A stretch of DNA of 64,000 bases from the NCBI RefSeq assembly GCF_028372415.1, contig NC_092873.1:356466128-356530127 (forward strand), given 5' to 3'. The notes below the pieces were generated by a model. The model saw only the letters and a program-made list of their open reading frames with translations. It made no database searches and was not told where the DNA came from. Shown in pieces: positions 27,801 through 37,380 of the stretch. Positions within the stretch are counted from its first letter, which is position 1, and each line of letters opens with the position of its first letter. A program made the position numbers and the translations under genes. The DNA is from Notamacropus eugenii. Its lineage: Eukaryota; Chordata; Mammalia; Diprotodontia; Macropodidae.

Positions 27801-30792
27801 AGATAACTGGAGTGGTCTGCCATTTCCTTCTCCAGCTCATTCTACAAAGGGGGAATTGGAGGCAAACAGGGTTAAGTGACTTGCATAAGGTCACATATCT
27901 AATAAGTGTCTAAGGCCAGATTTGAACTCAGGAAGATGAGTCTTCACAGCACTCTAGGAACTATACCACCTGCCAGCAAATGCCATTAGTGTTCTCCAAA
28001 TCTGGCAACCTTTCAATCCAGCCTCCTGGGGAAAAGGCCCAGTTACTCTGCCCTAGTTATGGCTCTAACAACTTGCTTTTGGAACACTTAGGGAAGCATA
28101 TTTTACAATTCTATCTATAAATCAATCAACAAACATTTACTAAATGCTAGTCACTGTGCTAGGTACTAGAATAGCATGTTTCCTACTCACAGTAATATCA
28201 CTTCCAAATTATTTCATTGGAGTAGAGTTCCAAAAACATGTTCACGCTTTTTCTATTCCATTTTTCATTTAATTTGATTTTTTATATAGGCAGTATTTTG
28301 TTAATAATTTAGCTATTTTATAATAGGAATTAATATAACAAGAATCCCTTTCCCACATTTTTGTTGTCATTCTTGTCATCACTGTTATTTATTGGGGACT
28401 GAAACATATTTAATGAAAGAAATAATAATAGCTAGCATTTACATAGCACTTCATGCTTTGCAAAGTGCTTTATAGTTATTATCCCATTTGGGCCCCTCAA
28501 CAACCTATGAGCTAGATGCTAGATTCTTAACCCATTTTATAGATGAGGAAACTGAGGCTAAGTCTAACCAACTTACGAAGGATCACGTAGCTAGTATGTG
28601 TCTGAGACAGTATTCAAATTTAAGTCTGTCTGACTCCAAATCTGCTGGGGATGGAAGCTCAATTCCAGGTGGACAGTCTCGGGCGGGTAAAGGTGGGAAC
28701 TTCTAAATCTTAGAGTTCTCACGAGACCCCCCAAGAAACGACTGGGAATCGAGGTGAACCGAGCTATCTCGTGTATTTCCGCCTCTTCCCGTGAGAAACG
28801 TGATGGGAGAGAGCTCTCCCCGCCCTCGAGATTGTCCCGGATCTGGGCACACTATTGTTATCTAACAGCACGGTATTCAGATGCAAACTATACGGCTGGA
28901 GAGCTTAAGTAGGATCAGGAAAGCCTGAAAGCTCTCTTGGGCGGAGGGGCCACGTGTGAGGACAACAAGGCTTCGCTTTTCCTTTCTCCTCTCTCCCCTC
29001 CCCCTCTCTCCCCACTTCTACTTCTACTTCCAATCTCTTATTGTAAGATCTTTGCCTCCTTGGGAGATTCTTCGCTCCCTCCTAAGGAAGAATTCCCCTG
29101 CACTTGTAACTAGACCCTGAAATAAAGCTCAACCCTTGTTCGACTCTGGAACATCCTTTTTCTCATACGAGCATCTGGTTTGGCCAACCGAAGACCTCCG
29201 ATAGAGGTAAGGGAAGACTCGGGTAGCCCTGAGGCCTCTAGGCCTGGCACAAATCTAACACTCTTTCCACCGTACCATGTAGCCACCCAAAATTAGAATG
29301 AAACATTTCTCCCTTGAGCATCATCCCTATCATTATTGTAGAGCCCTTACTTCAGACGGAAATCATCAGCAGCCAGCCTGGCATTGTCAATCTGCAGAAC
29401 AACATTAGCATTGCTTGTGGTAGAAGAGATAAGCTAGAACAGATCAAAAGAAAGAGAAATTTATGCATTTACAAGTCAAAATCTCATTTCACAAGACCAA
29501 ATGTGTTACAAAACTAAATGAAGAGCTTTCTTAAAAAGCAATTAAAATGTTTTCAACTTAAAAAAGAAGTACTGGTATAGTTTTATTTCCCTCAGGATCA
29601 CAGATGTCAAACTGCATTCCATTTAACAGCTTATCATTCCAGTCTATTCATTTTAATTTTTGAGTAAGAGATGAAGAGACTTGTCCATGGTCCATTGCAG
29701 AGCCTGGAATTTGAGCCTCATTCTTCTAATTCCAAATCTAGCCTTATTGCATATTATTGCATAAAATGAATCATAAGATTACAGAATTTAGAACTGAAAG
29801 GGACTTTAGAAGTTGTCTTCTCCAACCCCTTCTTTTTTCAGTTAAGGAAACTGAGTCTGAGAGGGAGAAAGTGACTTGCCTAAGGCTATATTGGTAGGAA
29901 ATAACCTAGTCAATCTTCCCGACTCTAGACTCAGCACTCTTTCTACTACCCCAAGCTATCTTGCCTTAGGTGAAAATGTTCAAAACTGAGAATGAATAAT
30001 TGAACTGGAAGCATCCAGTCCAATGCAATGAACATTCGTTAAGTTTCTTCTACAAGCAAGTTAATATCTAAGGTTCTAGGAAAGACAAAATGGAAAAATG
30101 GCATCAATAGTTCATGTCAATTTTAACAGCGCTGAAACTCATGAACATAAATGCCTACATATGCTCTAAAAGAATAGGGATAGCCAATTAAAACTAATTA
30201 TAACAATCCATCATATGTGACAAATAACATAACTTTGGCTATCACCTTATTATAGAGATCTTTCTAGGGAATTTACAGTTTCAAAGCCAAGCATACTTGG
30301 AATTGTTTCAAACTTGGGATTTCTTACCTTATTCTTAAGCTCTTCGATTGTCAGCTGATATCTACTATAGTCATGGTCTAGGCCACGACAGGAGCCAGGA
30401 CCAAATTTCTCATACCAGCCTTTAATTTTTTGCTCTAGCTCAGAATTGGCCTCCTCCAGAGCTCGCACGTTGTCCAGGTAAGAAGCCAGACGGTCGTTAA
30501 GATTCTGCATGGTGACCTTCTCATTGCCAGAGAGGAGCCCTTCACTCCCCACAAAGCCAGCACAAGAAGCATTTCCAAAGCTACCACCAATGGGGATCCC
30601 ACTGGGAGCTCCCCCTGAGCTCCCACCAAAGCAGCTTCCATAACCTCCACCAGGTAAGTTTCCACTTCCTACAGCAGAGGCACCACACATGTTGCTATTC
30701 CCAAAGCCAGTGCTCCCATTGGGCATTCTGACTGACCCAGCTCCAGACCATGAGCAGATGCGCCTGGGTCCACTAGAAATCCGAAGAGACAT
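18823..30792 (-). CDS. KRT28: Keratin, type I cytoskeletal 28 (inner root sheath keratin), 8 exons
   Basis: Coding exons on the minus strand: 30328-30792, 29351-29433, 27057-27213, 23848-24009, 23641-23766, 21581-21798, 20375-20430, 18823-18959. All junctions are GT-AG and in frame, giving about 467 residues (human about 464). The head begins [20 protein letters not shown] and ends [14 protein letters not shown], close to human KRT28. The rod runs about 90-402, from [16 protein letters not shown] to [15 protein letters not shown]. The tail has [20 protein letters not shown] and ends EQRAPF (human EQRVPF). Role: acidic chain of inner-root-sheath filaments. Introns are swollen by repeats: intron 3 is about 3 kb, and intron 2 holds a solo LTR. 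Exons 4 and 5 encode exactly the same 96 residues as KRT27. The gene looks functional. Confidence 0.96.
18985..19690. mobile_element. L3/CR1-like ancient LINE fragment in KRT28 intron 7
   Basis: Long match to a word set repeated elsewhere in the window: TGGGGAAACAAGAAGAGGC, CAGTCCCTGCCTTGAAG, CAAGATATATATAGGATAAAC, GAAGACTTCCTATAGAAGG, GAGAGCATTCCAGCATGGGGG, GTGACATGGTCAGACTTGC and GCTATTGCAATAATC. The family assignment is by resemblance only. Confidence 0.45.
19790..20175 (+). mobile_element. L2 3' end in KRT28 intron 7
   Basis: CTCCATGCCTTTATATAGGC, TAAGGTCCTTGAGGAATAGGAAC and CCAGCATTTATAGTGCAGTGCC are L2 3' signatures. A (TTCC)n tract follows at 20,205-20,275, close to exon 7. Another L2 3' end lies in intron 6 at 20,740-21,060. 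Confidence 0.6.
21380..21500 (+). mobile_element. tRNA-derived SINE fragment in KRT28 intron 6
   Basis: CATGGTATAGTGGTTAGAACTG, GGATTAATCCCTCTCTCTG and TGTGTGACCCTGAGCAAATTAC. It ends about 80 bp from exon 6. From 21,060 to 21,380 nothing is recognised. Confidence 0.45.
22290..23110. mobile_element. SINE and LINE fragments in KRT28 intron 5
   Basis: 22,300-22,400 is SINE-like (CATATTAGCTGTGTGACCCTG). 22,690-22,980 has an old SINE core (GAGCTGCAAGAGGCCTCAGATG) followed by an L2-like end (TGCTTGGCATGTAGTAAGC). 23,015-23,120 is L3/CR1-like (TGTGCTAAATATTGTCCTGG). The remainder of intron 5 (21,800-23,640) shows nothing clear. Confidence 0.4.
24190..24430. mobile_element. hAT-like non-autonomous DNA transposon copy in KRT28 intron 3
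   Basis: Ends read AGGAATTCCTAACCTGAGG and AAAGAGGTTAAGAATTCCTGG, roughly inverted repeats of each other around an AT-rich centre. It lies about 180 bp upstream of KRT28 exon 4. Confidence 0.5.
24590..26680. mobile_element. Repeat cluster in KRT28 intron 3
   Basis: 24,595-24,790: L3/CR1-like (TGCTAAATGCTGGGGATAC, CAAGCTATATGCAGGATAAAT). 25,590-25,800: MIR-like (TGGAGGAAACCTCAGAGGC). 25,810-26,060: antisense LINE 3' end of the family also at 47,625 and 58,795. 26,465-26,670: MIR-like, antisense. AT-rich sequence at 25,200-25,400 has nothing recognisable. Confidence 0.4.
27742..27975 (-). mobile_element. RTE-tailed SINE in KRT28 intron 2
   Basis: TTGTTGTTCAATAATTTCAGTC, GACTCTTCATGACCCCATTGG and CTTCTCCAGCTCATTCTACAAAG. 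Lies between exon 3 and the solo LTR. Confidence 0.65.
28420..29300 (+). mobile_element. MIR-like SINE split by the solo LTR
   Basis: Left part 28,420-28,642 (GCAAAGTGCTTTATAGTTATTATCCC, GATGAGGAAACTGAGGCTAAG, CTGACTCCAAATC). Right part 29,250-29,290 (CAAATCTAACACTCTTTCC). Together they form one ordinary SINE, which fixes the LTR edges. Confidence 0.65.
28643..29249 (+). mobile_element. Solo LTR of an endogenous retrovirus (fossil) in KRT28 intron 2
   Basis: A 607-bp GC-richer insertion beginning TGCTGGGG and ending CCTGGCA, flanked by 6-bp direct repeats CAAATC (28,637-28,642 and 29,250-29,255). It interrupts a MIR-like SINE that continues cleanly on both sides. An AATAAA signal near 29,122, followed by a CTTGTTCGACTCTGG motif, places the R/U5 part and fixes the plus orientation, opposite to KRT28. 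A 6-bp duplication is typical of class II (ERVK-like) proviruses; the family name is otherwise unknown. No internal region remains, as expected after LTR-LTR recombination. The identical duplications suggest moderate age. Confidence 0.8.
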
Positions 30793-30876
30793 GGTCTTTG
30801 AAGAAAGCTCAACTTGTCTGCGGGTAGCTAGAGAGTCAAAGTGGAGAAACTACTTAGTTCAGACAGCTCCTGTGTG

Positions 30877-30883
30877 TTTTATA
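30877..30883 (-). promoter_or_regulatory. KRT28: TATA box of KRT28
   Basis: TATAAAA on the minus strand, 91 bp upstream of the KRT28 ATG. Transcription should start near 30,850. Confidence 0.85.
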
Positions 30884-30990
30884 CACATTGAGTAGGGGTG
30901 TTTCTCTTTGAATTCTGCCTGAGAAAAATGCTATCTGCTAGATCAGCATGAATTATCCATAATTGGATGATTTGGGGGGCAATTAACATC
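30884..30990 (-). promoter_or_regulatory. KRT28: KRT28 upstream block shared with KRT27
   Basis: Counterpart of 8,134-8,240. It has GGGTGTTTCTC next to the TATA box, and at 30,947-30,973 CATGAATTAT and TAATTGGATGATTT in the same order and spacing as KRT27, followed by AATTAA. The segments between these words differ, which argues for selection on the words. The trans-acting factor is not identified. Confidence 0.65.
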
Positions 30991-31799
30991 TAACTCCTAT
31001 GTTTCCCCTCCATATATGTGCTGGCTATTATTATTGTTATTAGGAAGGCATCTACCTTAAGGATATTTATTATCTTATAAATAATAGGGTGGAGTTAGGT
31101 TGCTTTAATTATTTATCTTCTAAGTTTTGGATGAGTAATTCTTTACTTTCATCCAGACCAGTGGACTATAATTATCATCATTTAGTATAAGGTATTATCA
31201 TATTTCAAAGAAAAAGTAAAAGTTTGCCATGGATGCTGTTTGAAGTATCAGTTGATATTTGAATCAATTGATTTGATTCAGAAAACCCTATGGTATATAA
31301 CCACTGCATCTTGGGGTTTATGTAATCAGCATGATAACATCTACGATCAGAAACATCAGGAGGACTTCACTATCTTTATATAAAGGATCCTTTTTCCATT
31401 TGGATTCTGCAAAGAATATACTCTCTGACAATAGTGAGTATCTTTGGCTAGCATGTCTCTTTGTTCTATGCTCTGCTTAGTGTTTCATTCTATGCCTCTC
31501 TGCTTTATGAGATGGTACTGCTCATAAATGTCAGTCATCCTTCTTTGTAAGATTTTTATAGACAAGTTTATGATCTAAACCATTATGGGCTTTGGCAGCC
31601 ATCTTTTCTCCATTTGGGAAACAAGTTAGATTTTTACTAAGACGCTTTCTGGGCTTTTTTGGTCTTCTTGTGGTGGCAATTACATTGTCTAGAATTCTGG
31701 GTGGAATTATAGTTGACGTCAATGTCCTTTCTGTTATTCATGTTTTTGTTTTGGTTCTTAGTAACATCTTCAACAATTCAAGATGAATCCATTTTAATT

Positions 31800-31905
31800 G
31801 TATGCCTTATATTTATCATTATTTCTCCTCTTCTTCTTCCTCTTCCTCCTTCTCTTCTTCTTTTCCTCTTTCTTTTCTTCCTCCTTCTCTTCCTTCTTTT
31901 TAACA
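31800..31905. repeat. (CTT)n-rich low-complexity tract
   Basis: Imperfect TTC/TCC repeats upstream of KRT28. Around it, 30,990-32,080 shows nothing recognised. 32,085-32,345 is a tRNA-SINE (AAAAGTGGTGTAATGGATAGAG, GAGTTGGCGTGAGAATAAAAC). 32,410-32,550 is L3/CR1-like. Confidence 0.7.
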
Positions 31906-32919
31906 AATTTTGACAACTTTGATGAGATGACTGTTCACAGAGAGATGATTTATGAATAACTCCCACATCAATAACAGATCTTTTTCTTTATGTGAAGATG
32001 TAATTAGTTTCATTTTCTGATGGTATTTGGTACTCCCTAAGTCTTGTACCTACCAATTCTGCTTTATTTCTGTTTTTAGAAAAAGGTGGTCATGGAAAAG
32101 TGGTGTAATGGATAGAGCAAGGGACCCAGAATCAGGAAGAATGGAGTTCCACTCTAGTCCCAGATATTTAATAGTTGGATAACCCTGGGCACATCACTTA
32201 GTTTTTGTCTCCCTTGATTTCTTCATATTAAAACTGGGATAATAATAACAACTATCTCCCAGAGTTGGCGTGAGAATAAAACAAGATAACATTTGAAAAA
32301 CTTTTTACAAACCTTAGAGCACCATGTAAATGCTAACTATTATAATAGAGGAGTAAGAATCCTGTCTAAACTAATCATAATCATAATTATCCTCAATCAT
32401 AATTTCCCATATATTGAATGAATGAAGTGCTTATTAAATGCTTGCTACATGTTTAGCATTCTGCTAAGAGCTAAGGATGCAAATAGAAAAGTAAGATAGT
32501 TTCTGTTCTCAAGGAGCTCACACTCTTAAGGGAGAGACAATGCATGTAACATATTTCTCCCCATTTTCATCCTTTCCTCCCTTTGCATTGAAATAGAATA
32601 TATTTTTATTTCATTTGAAGAATCTTATCAAAGTCTTTGTAGAATTTCTCTATCACATTATCCTCAGCAACTAATGTTGGTATATAAGCTATATTTATTT
32701 TCATGGTAGTCTTTTTGGAAATACTTATCATTAGCACTTCAGTACTGATTGTCAGCTATCTCATGAAATAATATATGATGTGTTAGTGCAGTTTTAACCT
32801 TTAATAACCTAACCCTTCCTGTCCCTAATCTTTTTCCCTCCAAAATTTACTAATTTATTTGTTTTCAGTTTTCAACAATCACTTCCTTAACTTCTGAATT
32901 TTCTACCACTCCCTCCCCA

Positions 32920-33265
32920 AGATGACATGCAATCTTATATGGCTTCTACACTTATATTCTTATTAAAAGCATTTTCACATTAGTCATGTTGCATAGATGA
33001 ATTAAAATAAATGGGAGAAACCACGAGAAAAAAAAACAAAAGAGAAAATAGTCTGTTTCATTCTGCATTCCGACCCCATAGTTCTTTCTCTGGATGTGGA
33101 TGACATTTCCTTTGGAAATGTTTTAGGTCCTTGCATTGCTGAGAAGGGTTAAGTCTATCAAAAACAGTCCTTGCACACTGTGGCTGTTACTGCATATAAT
33201 GTTCTCCTAGTTCTGCTCACTTCACTCAGCATCAGCTCATATAAGTCTTTCCAGCTAACCTTCTA
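32920..33265 (-). mobile_element. L1 3' UTR fragment, antisense
   Basis: Shares with the copy at 420-1,190 the words CATTTTCACATTAGTCATG, AGTTCTTTCTCTGGATGTGG, CCTTGCATTGCTGAGAAGGG, TTCTGCTCACTTCACTCAGC and ATAAGTCTTTCCAG, then stops abruptly. Confidence 0.65.
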
Positions 33266-33669
33266 GTGGTTTAAAATTGCACTAAGATTTTTGGAACATC
33301 TTGTCTTACTTTCTCCTCTGGGTAGACAAATAAGACCCATTTTTTGCCTCTCCAAGGAGTACCTGTGAGCCATCCTTTCACTGCATTGCAGCTTCCTTTG
33401 TTCTTCTTGCTTCATTAATTGAAAGAATGTCAAGATTGCTATAATTCAGCAATTTCAACAGTGGGTGCACTCATTGATCACGGGACAAAGATCTCACATT
33501 TAAAAGACCAGTACCTAAATTAGTTTTTCCGTTATCTAAAATAAACTGTGTGATTCTTCAAATCCTCTGCCTTCTTTCTCATCACTAAGTAACCATCACT
33601 GTAGGTCAGTATAGGTGTATTATACTTACTTTTATACATCTTACATCTCTCCTTTCCCTTGTCTCTCAA

Positions 33670-33930
33670 GGGAAGGGAATACTCATTAAGCACCTGCCAT
33701 TTGCTAGGCACTGTGCTAAGTACTTTACAAATAGTATTTCATTTGTTTGTCACAACAACACTCAGAAGTAGGTACTATTATTACCCCATTTGATAGGAAA
33801 ACTGAGGCAGCAGAGATTGTATGATCTGCTCAGGGTCATACAGCTAGTAATTGCCTGAGGTTAGATTTGAACTCAGGTCTTCCTGATTCTATGTTTAATG
33901 CTCTATCTTTTGCCACTCAGCTACCACCCA
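33670..33930 (-). mobile_element. MIR-like SINE
   Basis: CACCTGCCATTTGCTAGGCAC, AAACTGAGGCAGCAGAGATTG and TTGAACTCAGGTCTTCCTG. The flanking 33,265-33,670 and 33,930-34,470 have no recognised element, except an L2 tail-like end near 34,380-34,440. Confidence 0.5.
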
Positions 33931-34469
33931 CCCAGTAGAATGTAATCTTTTTGAAGACAAGAGTTATTTCATTTGTGGCTTCATATCTACAATATTCAGG
34001 ACATTTCTTTGCACAATGAGTCAATATTTATTGAATCGAAAGGTCTTACACATAAGATCACAACATAAATATGGAAATCACTTTGTTGGGGGAGAGCCCT
34101 TAGGGGTTGCCTGGTGCTCAGGGTTGACCTTCTTTCCTTCATCTCTTCATAGTTCCTTGTCTGTTATGTGTTGCAGCCTGTTTACATGTACCATGTATTT
34201 TCCCATTACCCTCTTAGTAATACTTAATTTTAATTCCTTGGAGACAGTTGTCTTCTATGACTCATTCTGATTATTAGCTTCAAGCGGGTCATTAAAAAAT
34301 ATTCTCTGGTATCCTGGAGGTGATCCAGCACAATGTCCACATTAAAGAGGGATGGTGAGGTCTTTTGTTTATGGATAACATTGTTTAGCACAGTTCTTGG
34401 CACATTAAACATTTAATAAATGCTTGTTGACTTACTGACTTGACCTGACTTGTAGATGCATAAAACCAT

Positions 34470-34555
34470 AAAGGAAGGAAGGAAGGAAAGAAAGAGGGAG
34501 AGAAGGATGGAGAGAGGGAAGGAAGGAGAGGAGGAAGGAAGGAAAGAAAAACAGC
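34470..34555. repeat. (GGAA)n microsatellite
   Basis: GGAAGGAAGGAAAGAAAGAGGG units, about 85 bp, followed at 34,560-34,670 by an old SINE core (AGGCACTGTGCTAAGCAC). Confidence 0.85.
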
Positions 34556-34679
34556 ATTTTTCACCACTTACTGTGTTTCAGGCACTGTGCTAAGCACATT
34601 ACAAATATTGTCTTATTTGATCCTCATAACAGCTTGGGAGGTAGGTGCCGTTATTATCCCCATTTTATAGTTAAGGAAG

Positions 34680-34920
34680 GGCAGGTAGGTGGTACAGTGG
34701 ATCTGTGGTCAGGAAGACCCGAGTTAAAATCCAGCCTCAGACACTTACTAGCTATATAACCCTGGGAAAGACACTTAACCCTGTTTGCCTCAGTTACCTC
34801 ATCTATAAAATGAGCTGAAGAAGGAAATGGCAAGCCATTCTAGTGTCTTTGCCAAGAAACCCCAAATGGGGTTGTGAAGAGTTGTACATAACTGAACAAC
34901 AATAACAAAACACTTAAGGA
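34680..34920 (+). mobile_element. RTE-tailed SINE, sense copy
   Basis: Starts GGCAGGTAGGTGGTACAGTGG with a tRNA-like head (CTAGCTATATAACCCTGGG). Body CTCATCTATAAAATGAGCTG, AATGGCAAGCCATTC, and 3' end TGTACATAACTGAACAACAATAACAAAA. The A-rich end gives the family's sense orientation. Partial MIR-like sequence follows to 35,050. Confidence 0.7.
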
Positions 34921-35229
34921 AACTGAGGCAGACAGAGGTTAAGTGACTTACCCAAGGTTATACAGGTAGTAAGTGTCTGAGGCTGAATTTTAAACTTGGG
35001 TCTTCCTGACCCCAAGTGCAGCACTATATATTCACTGTACCACCTGGTTAAAGTTTTTTTGATTGTACATCTGATCAATAAAAAAAAGCATGCACCTCTA
35101 ACATATGCATATTTTCCTAATTATAAATTATATACATGTACTACTATCCTATAATTCTGTCATAAAACTTATAGAAAATAGAAATTAAACAAGATGAGAT
35201 AAAGAAATAATTTGATCCAAACTTTATTG

Positions 35230-36170
35230 TGGAGCCATTGGACTTTATTGAGTAGAAGTTTCATTATCAGACCTGTGTTTTAGGAAAAATTACTTTGGCA
35301 GCTTTTTGGAGGATAGATTGGGAATGGAAAGACTGTAGGCAGGTAGATCAGTTAGGAGATTATTGCAGTAACTAGGGCAAGAGGTGATGAGAAACTGAAT
35401 TGTGGGTCTGATCATTATTAACTCCCTATTCAATAAATTCTAGTGGTTCATTATCACCTCCAGGATAAACATAACATTTTCTGTTTGGCTTTTAAAGCCC
35501 TTCATAGCTTGATCTCTTTCTACCTTTCTGATCTTCCATACCTGACTCCCCTCCACGAGGCTGATATCCAGTGACACTGACCTCTTTGCTGTTCTTTGTA
35601 TATGACCTTCCATCTCTTGATGCTGTCAATTTTCATTGGCTGGCCCCCCATACCTGGAATTATTTCCCTCGTCTTCCCTATATATTGCATTCCCTGATTC
35701 CCTTAAGGTCCTAGCTGATGATCCCCTTAATGCCAATGCCTTCTCTCTGTTGATTACCTCCAGTGTAGCTTGCCTATATCTTGACTATACATAGCTGTTT
35801 GCTTCTTGTCTTCACTGTTAAGCCCTGAACTCCTTGAAAATAGGGAATGGATTTTGCCTGTCTTTGTATTGTCAGTGGTTAGCACAGTTCCCATTACATT
35901 TGTTGTTGGTGCCCAGTCATTCAGATATGACTGACTCTTTGTGGCCCCATGGACTGTACTGTACTTGTTTTCTTGGAAAAGGTACTAAAGTGATTTGCCA
36001 TTTTCTTCTCCAGCTTATTTTACAGATGATGAAACTGAGAAAAACAGGGTGACTTGACCAGGGTTGCAAAGCTAGCAAGTCTCCGAGGTCAGATTTGAAT
36101 TCAGATCTTCCTGACTCCAGGTCCAATGCTCTGTCTAGTGAGCCACCTAACTGTCTCCTATCACACAGCA
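35230..36170. mobile_element. L3/CR1-like end, L2 3' part and RTE-tailed SINE
   Basis: 35,230-35,400 is L3/CR1-like (TTTTAGGAAAAATTACTTTGGC, GGCAAGAGGTGATGAG). 35,410-35,895 is L2 (CTCCAGGATAAACATAAC, TTTTAAAGCCCTTCATAGC, CTCCTTGAAAATAGGG). 35,903-36,165 is an antisense RTE-tailed SINE (TTGTTGGTGCCCAGTCATTC, TCCAGCTTATTTTACAGATG). Confidence 0.55.
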
Positions 36171-36419
36171 GGAGTTTAATAAATAAATATTTGGTGATTT
36201 GGCTTGAATTGTGCAAGTGGCCCCATGAGCAGGCAGAAGTAAGCAGGTGTTAGCAGAAGAAATGACAAGATTTGGCAAAAAGTGAGACATCAAGGATGAA
36301 AATAAGTTTACCAACCTGAGTGACTAGAAAGATGTATAAGGGTGTATAATGTGATATTCACAGTCCCTATGGCAGCTATGAATATGTCAGCACAGTTCTG
36401 AATCACAAAATATAATATA

Positions 36420-36770
36420 GAAGAAGGCAGAAGAAAAACATTTATTCAGACTCCAGAAAGTCAAATCCCAACACCAGAAAACCAAATCCATCATAGTAAC
36501 CAAGAAGCCTATACATATGATAAGACCTTCCCACAGATGAACACTCTCAAGTAAAATGCCCTTCTGTCATCCATAGCCAGCTGCTTGCTTCCTCTCTCTC
36601 TTCCAGATCTGACTAATCTACTTCCTCTCAGCTCTACTCCAGCTCCACCTCTTCCTGTTCCACCCTTCTTACTCCACCCTTTCAACAAGCTCCTCCTACC
36701 ACATGTGACTTAGGCTTCCATGTGATTTAAGCAGGTCATATGGACCTGTTAATGGATGGGAAAGATCTTC
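36420..36770. mobile_element. Unclassified repeat-like segment, possibly LTR-derived
   Basis: About 350 bp, richer in CCTC and CCAC than its surroundings, with CAGACTCCAGAAAGTC near one edge and GTGATTTAAGCAGGTCATATGG near the other. It has the look of an interspersed repeat, but I cannot place the family or edges. If it is an LTR it is an old fossil. Confidence 0.25.
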
Positions 36771-36839
36771 AAATTAGGCAAAAAGCACATTAACAATACA
36801 AAGAAAAAGAGAGAACTTTAGAAGAGGGATAAATTTGGA

Positions 36840-37380
36840 GCAGAAGATAATACACTCAGTTTTGGACATGTTGAGTTTGACTCACCTACAGGGCATCAAA
36901 TACCAAATGTTCATCAGGCAGTTGGTAATTCAGGACTGAACTTCAGGAGAAAGACCAGGATTGTACATATAGATCTGGGGGAGTCATCAGTGAAAAGATG
37001 ATCATTAAACCCATGGGAACCACTGAGATCCCAGAGGGATGGTGTAGAGAAAGAGGAGAAGAGAGTCCTGGACAGAGTTTTGGGATACAATGGCACAGAG
37101 TGGGTGTGTTGATGATCCAGTAGACTCAGTCAGATGGGTGAGGAGAGAAATAAGAGAGAGCAGTGCCATGACAGCTCAGAGAAAGAGTATTTAGGAAGAG
37201 AGGGTGGTTATCAGTGTCAAAGGCTGCAAAAATGATAATGAGGACTGGGAAAAGACCATTGGACTTAACAATTAAGAGATCACTGACACTTTAGGAAGAA
37301 CAGTCTTAACTGAGTGAGGTCTCCAAGATTGTAAAGAGATCAAGAGCCTGGGACGTAGAAGGATTCTGGTGCCTCCAAGG
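36840..37380. mobile_element. L3/CR1-like ancient LINE fragment
   Basis: Contains GATAATACACTCAGTTTTGGAC, GGTGTAGAGAAAGAGGAGAAG, GTGTCAAAGGCTGC and GACCATTGGACTTAACAATTAAG. Its words run in the style of 18,985-19,690 but appear to come from further along the element. From 37,400 to 38,215 the DNA is AT-rich with nothing recognised. Confidence 0.4.

Noticed and set aside
31531-31722. Minus-strand 63-codon basic frame (DNVIATTRRPKKPRKRLSKN)
   Set aside because: Could be a retrocopy piece, but I recognise no family and see no 5' or 3' gene signals.
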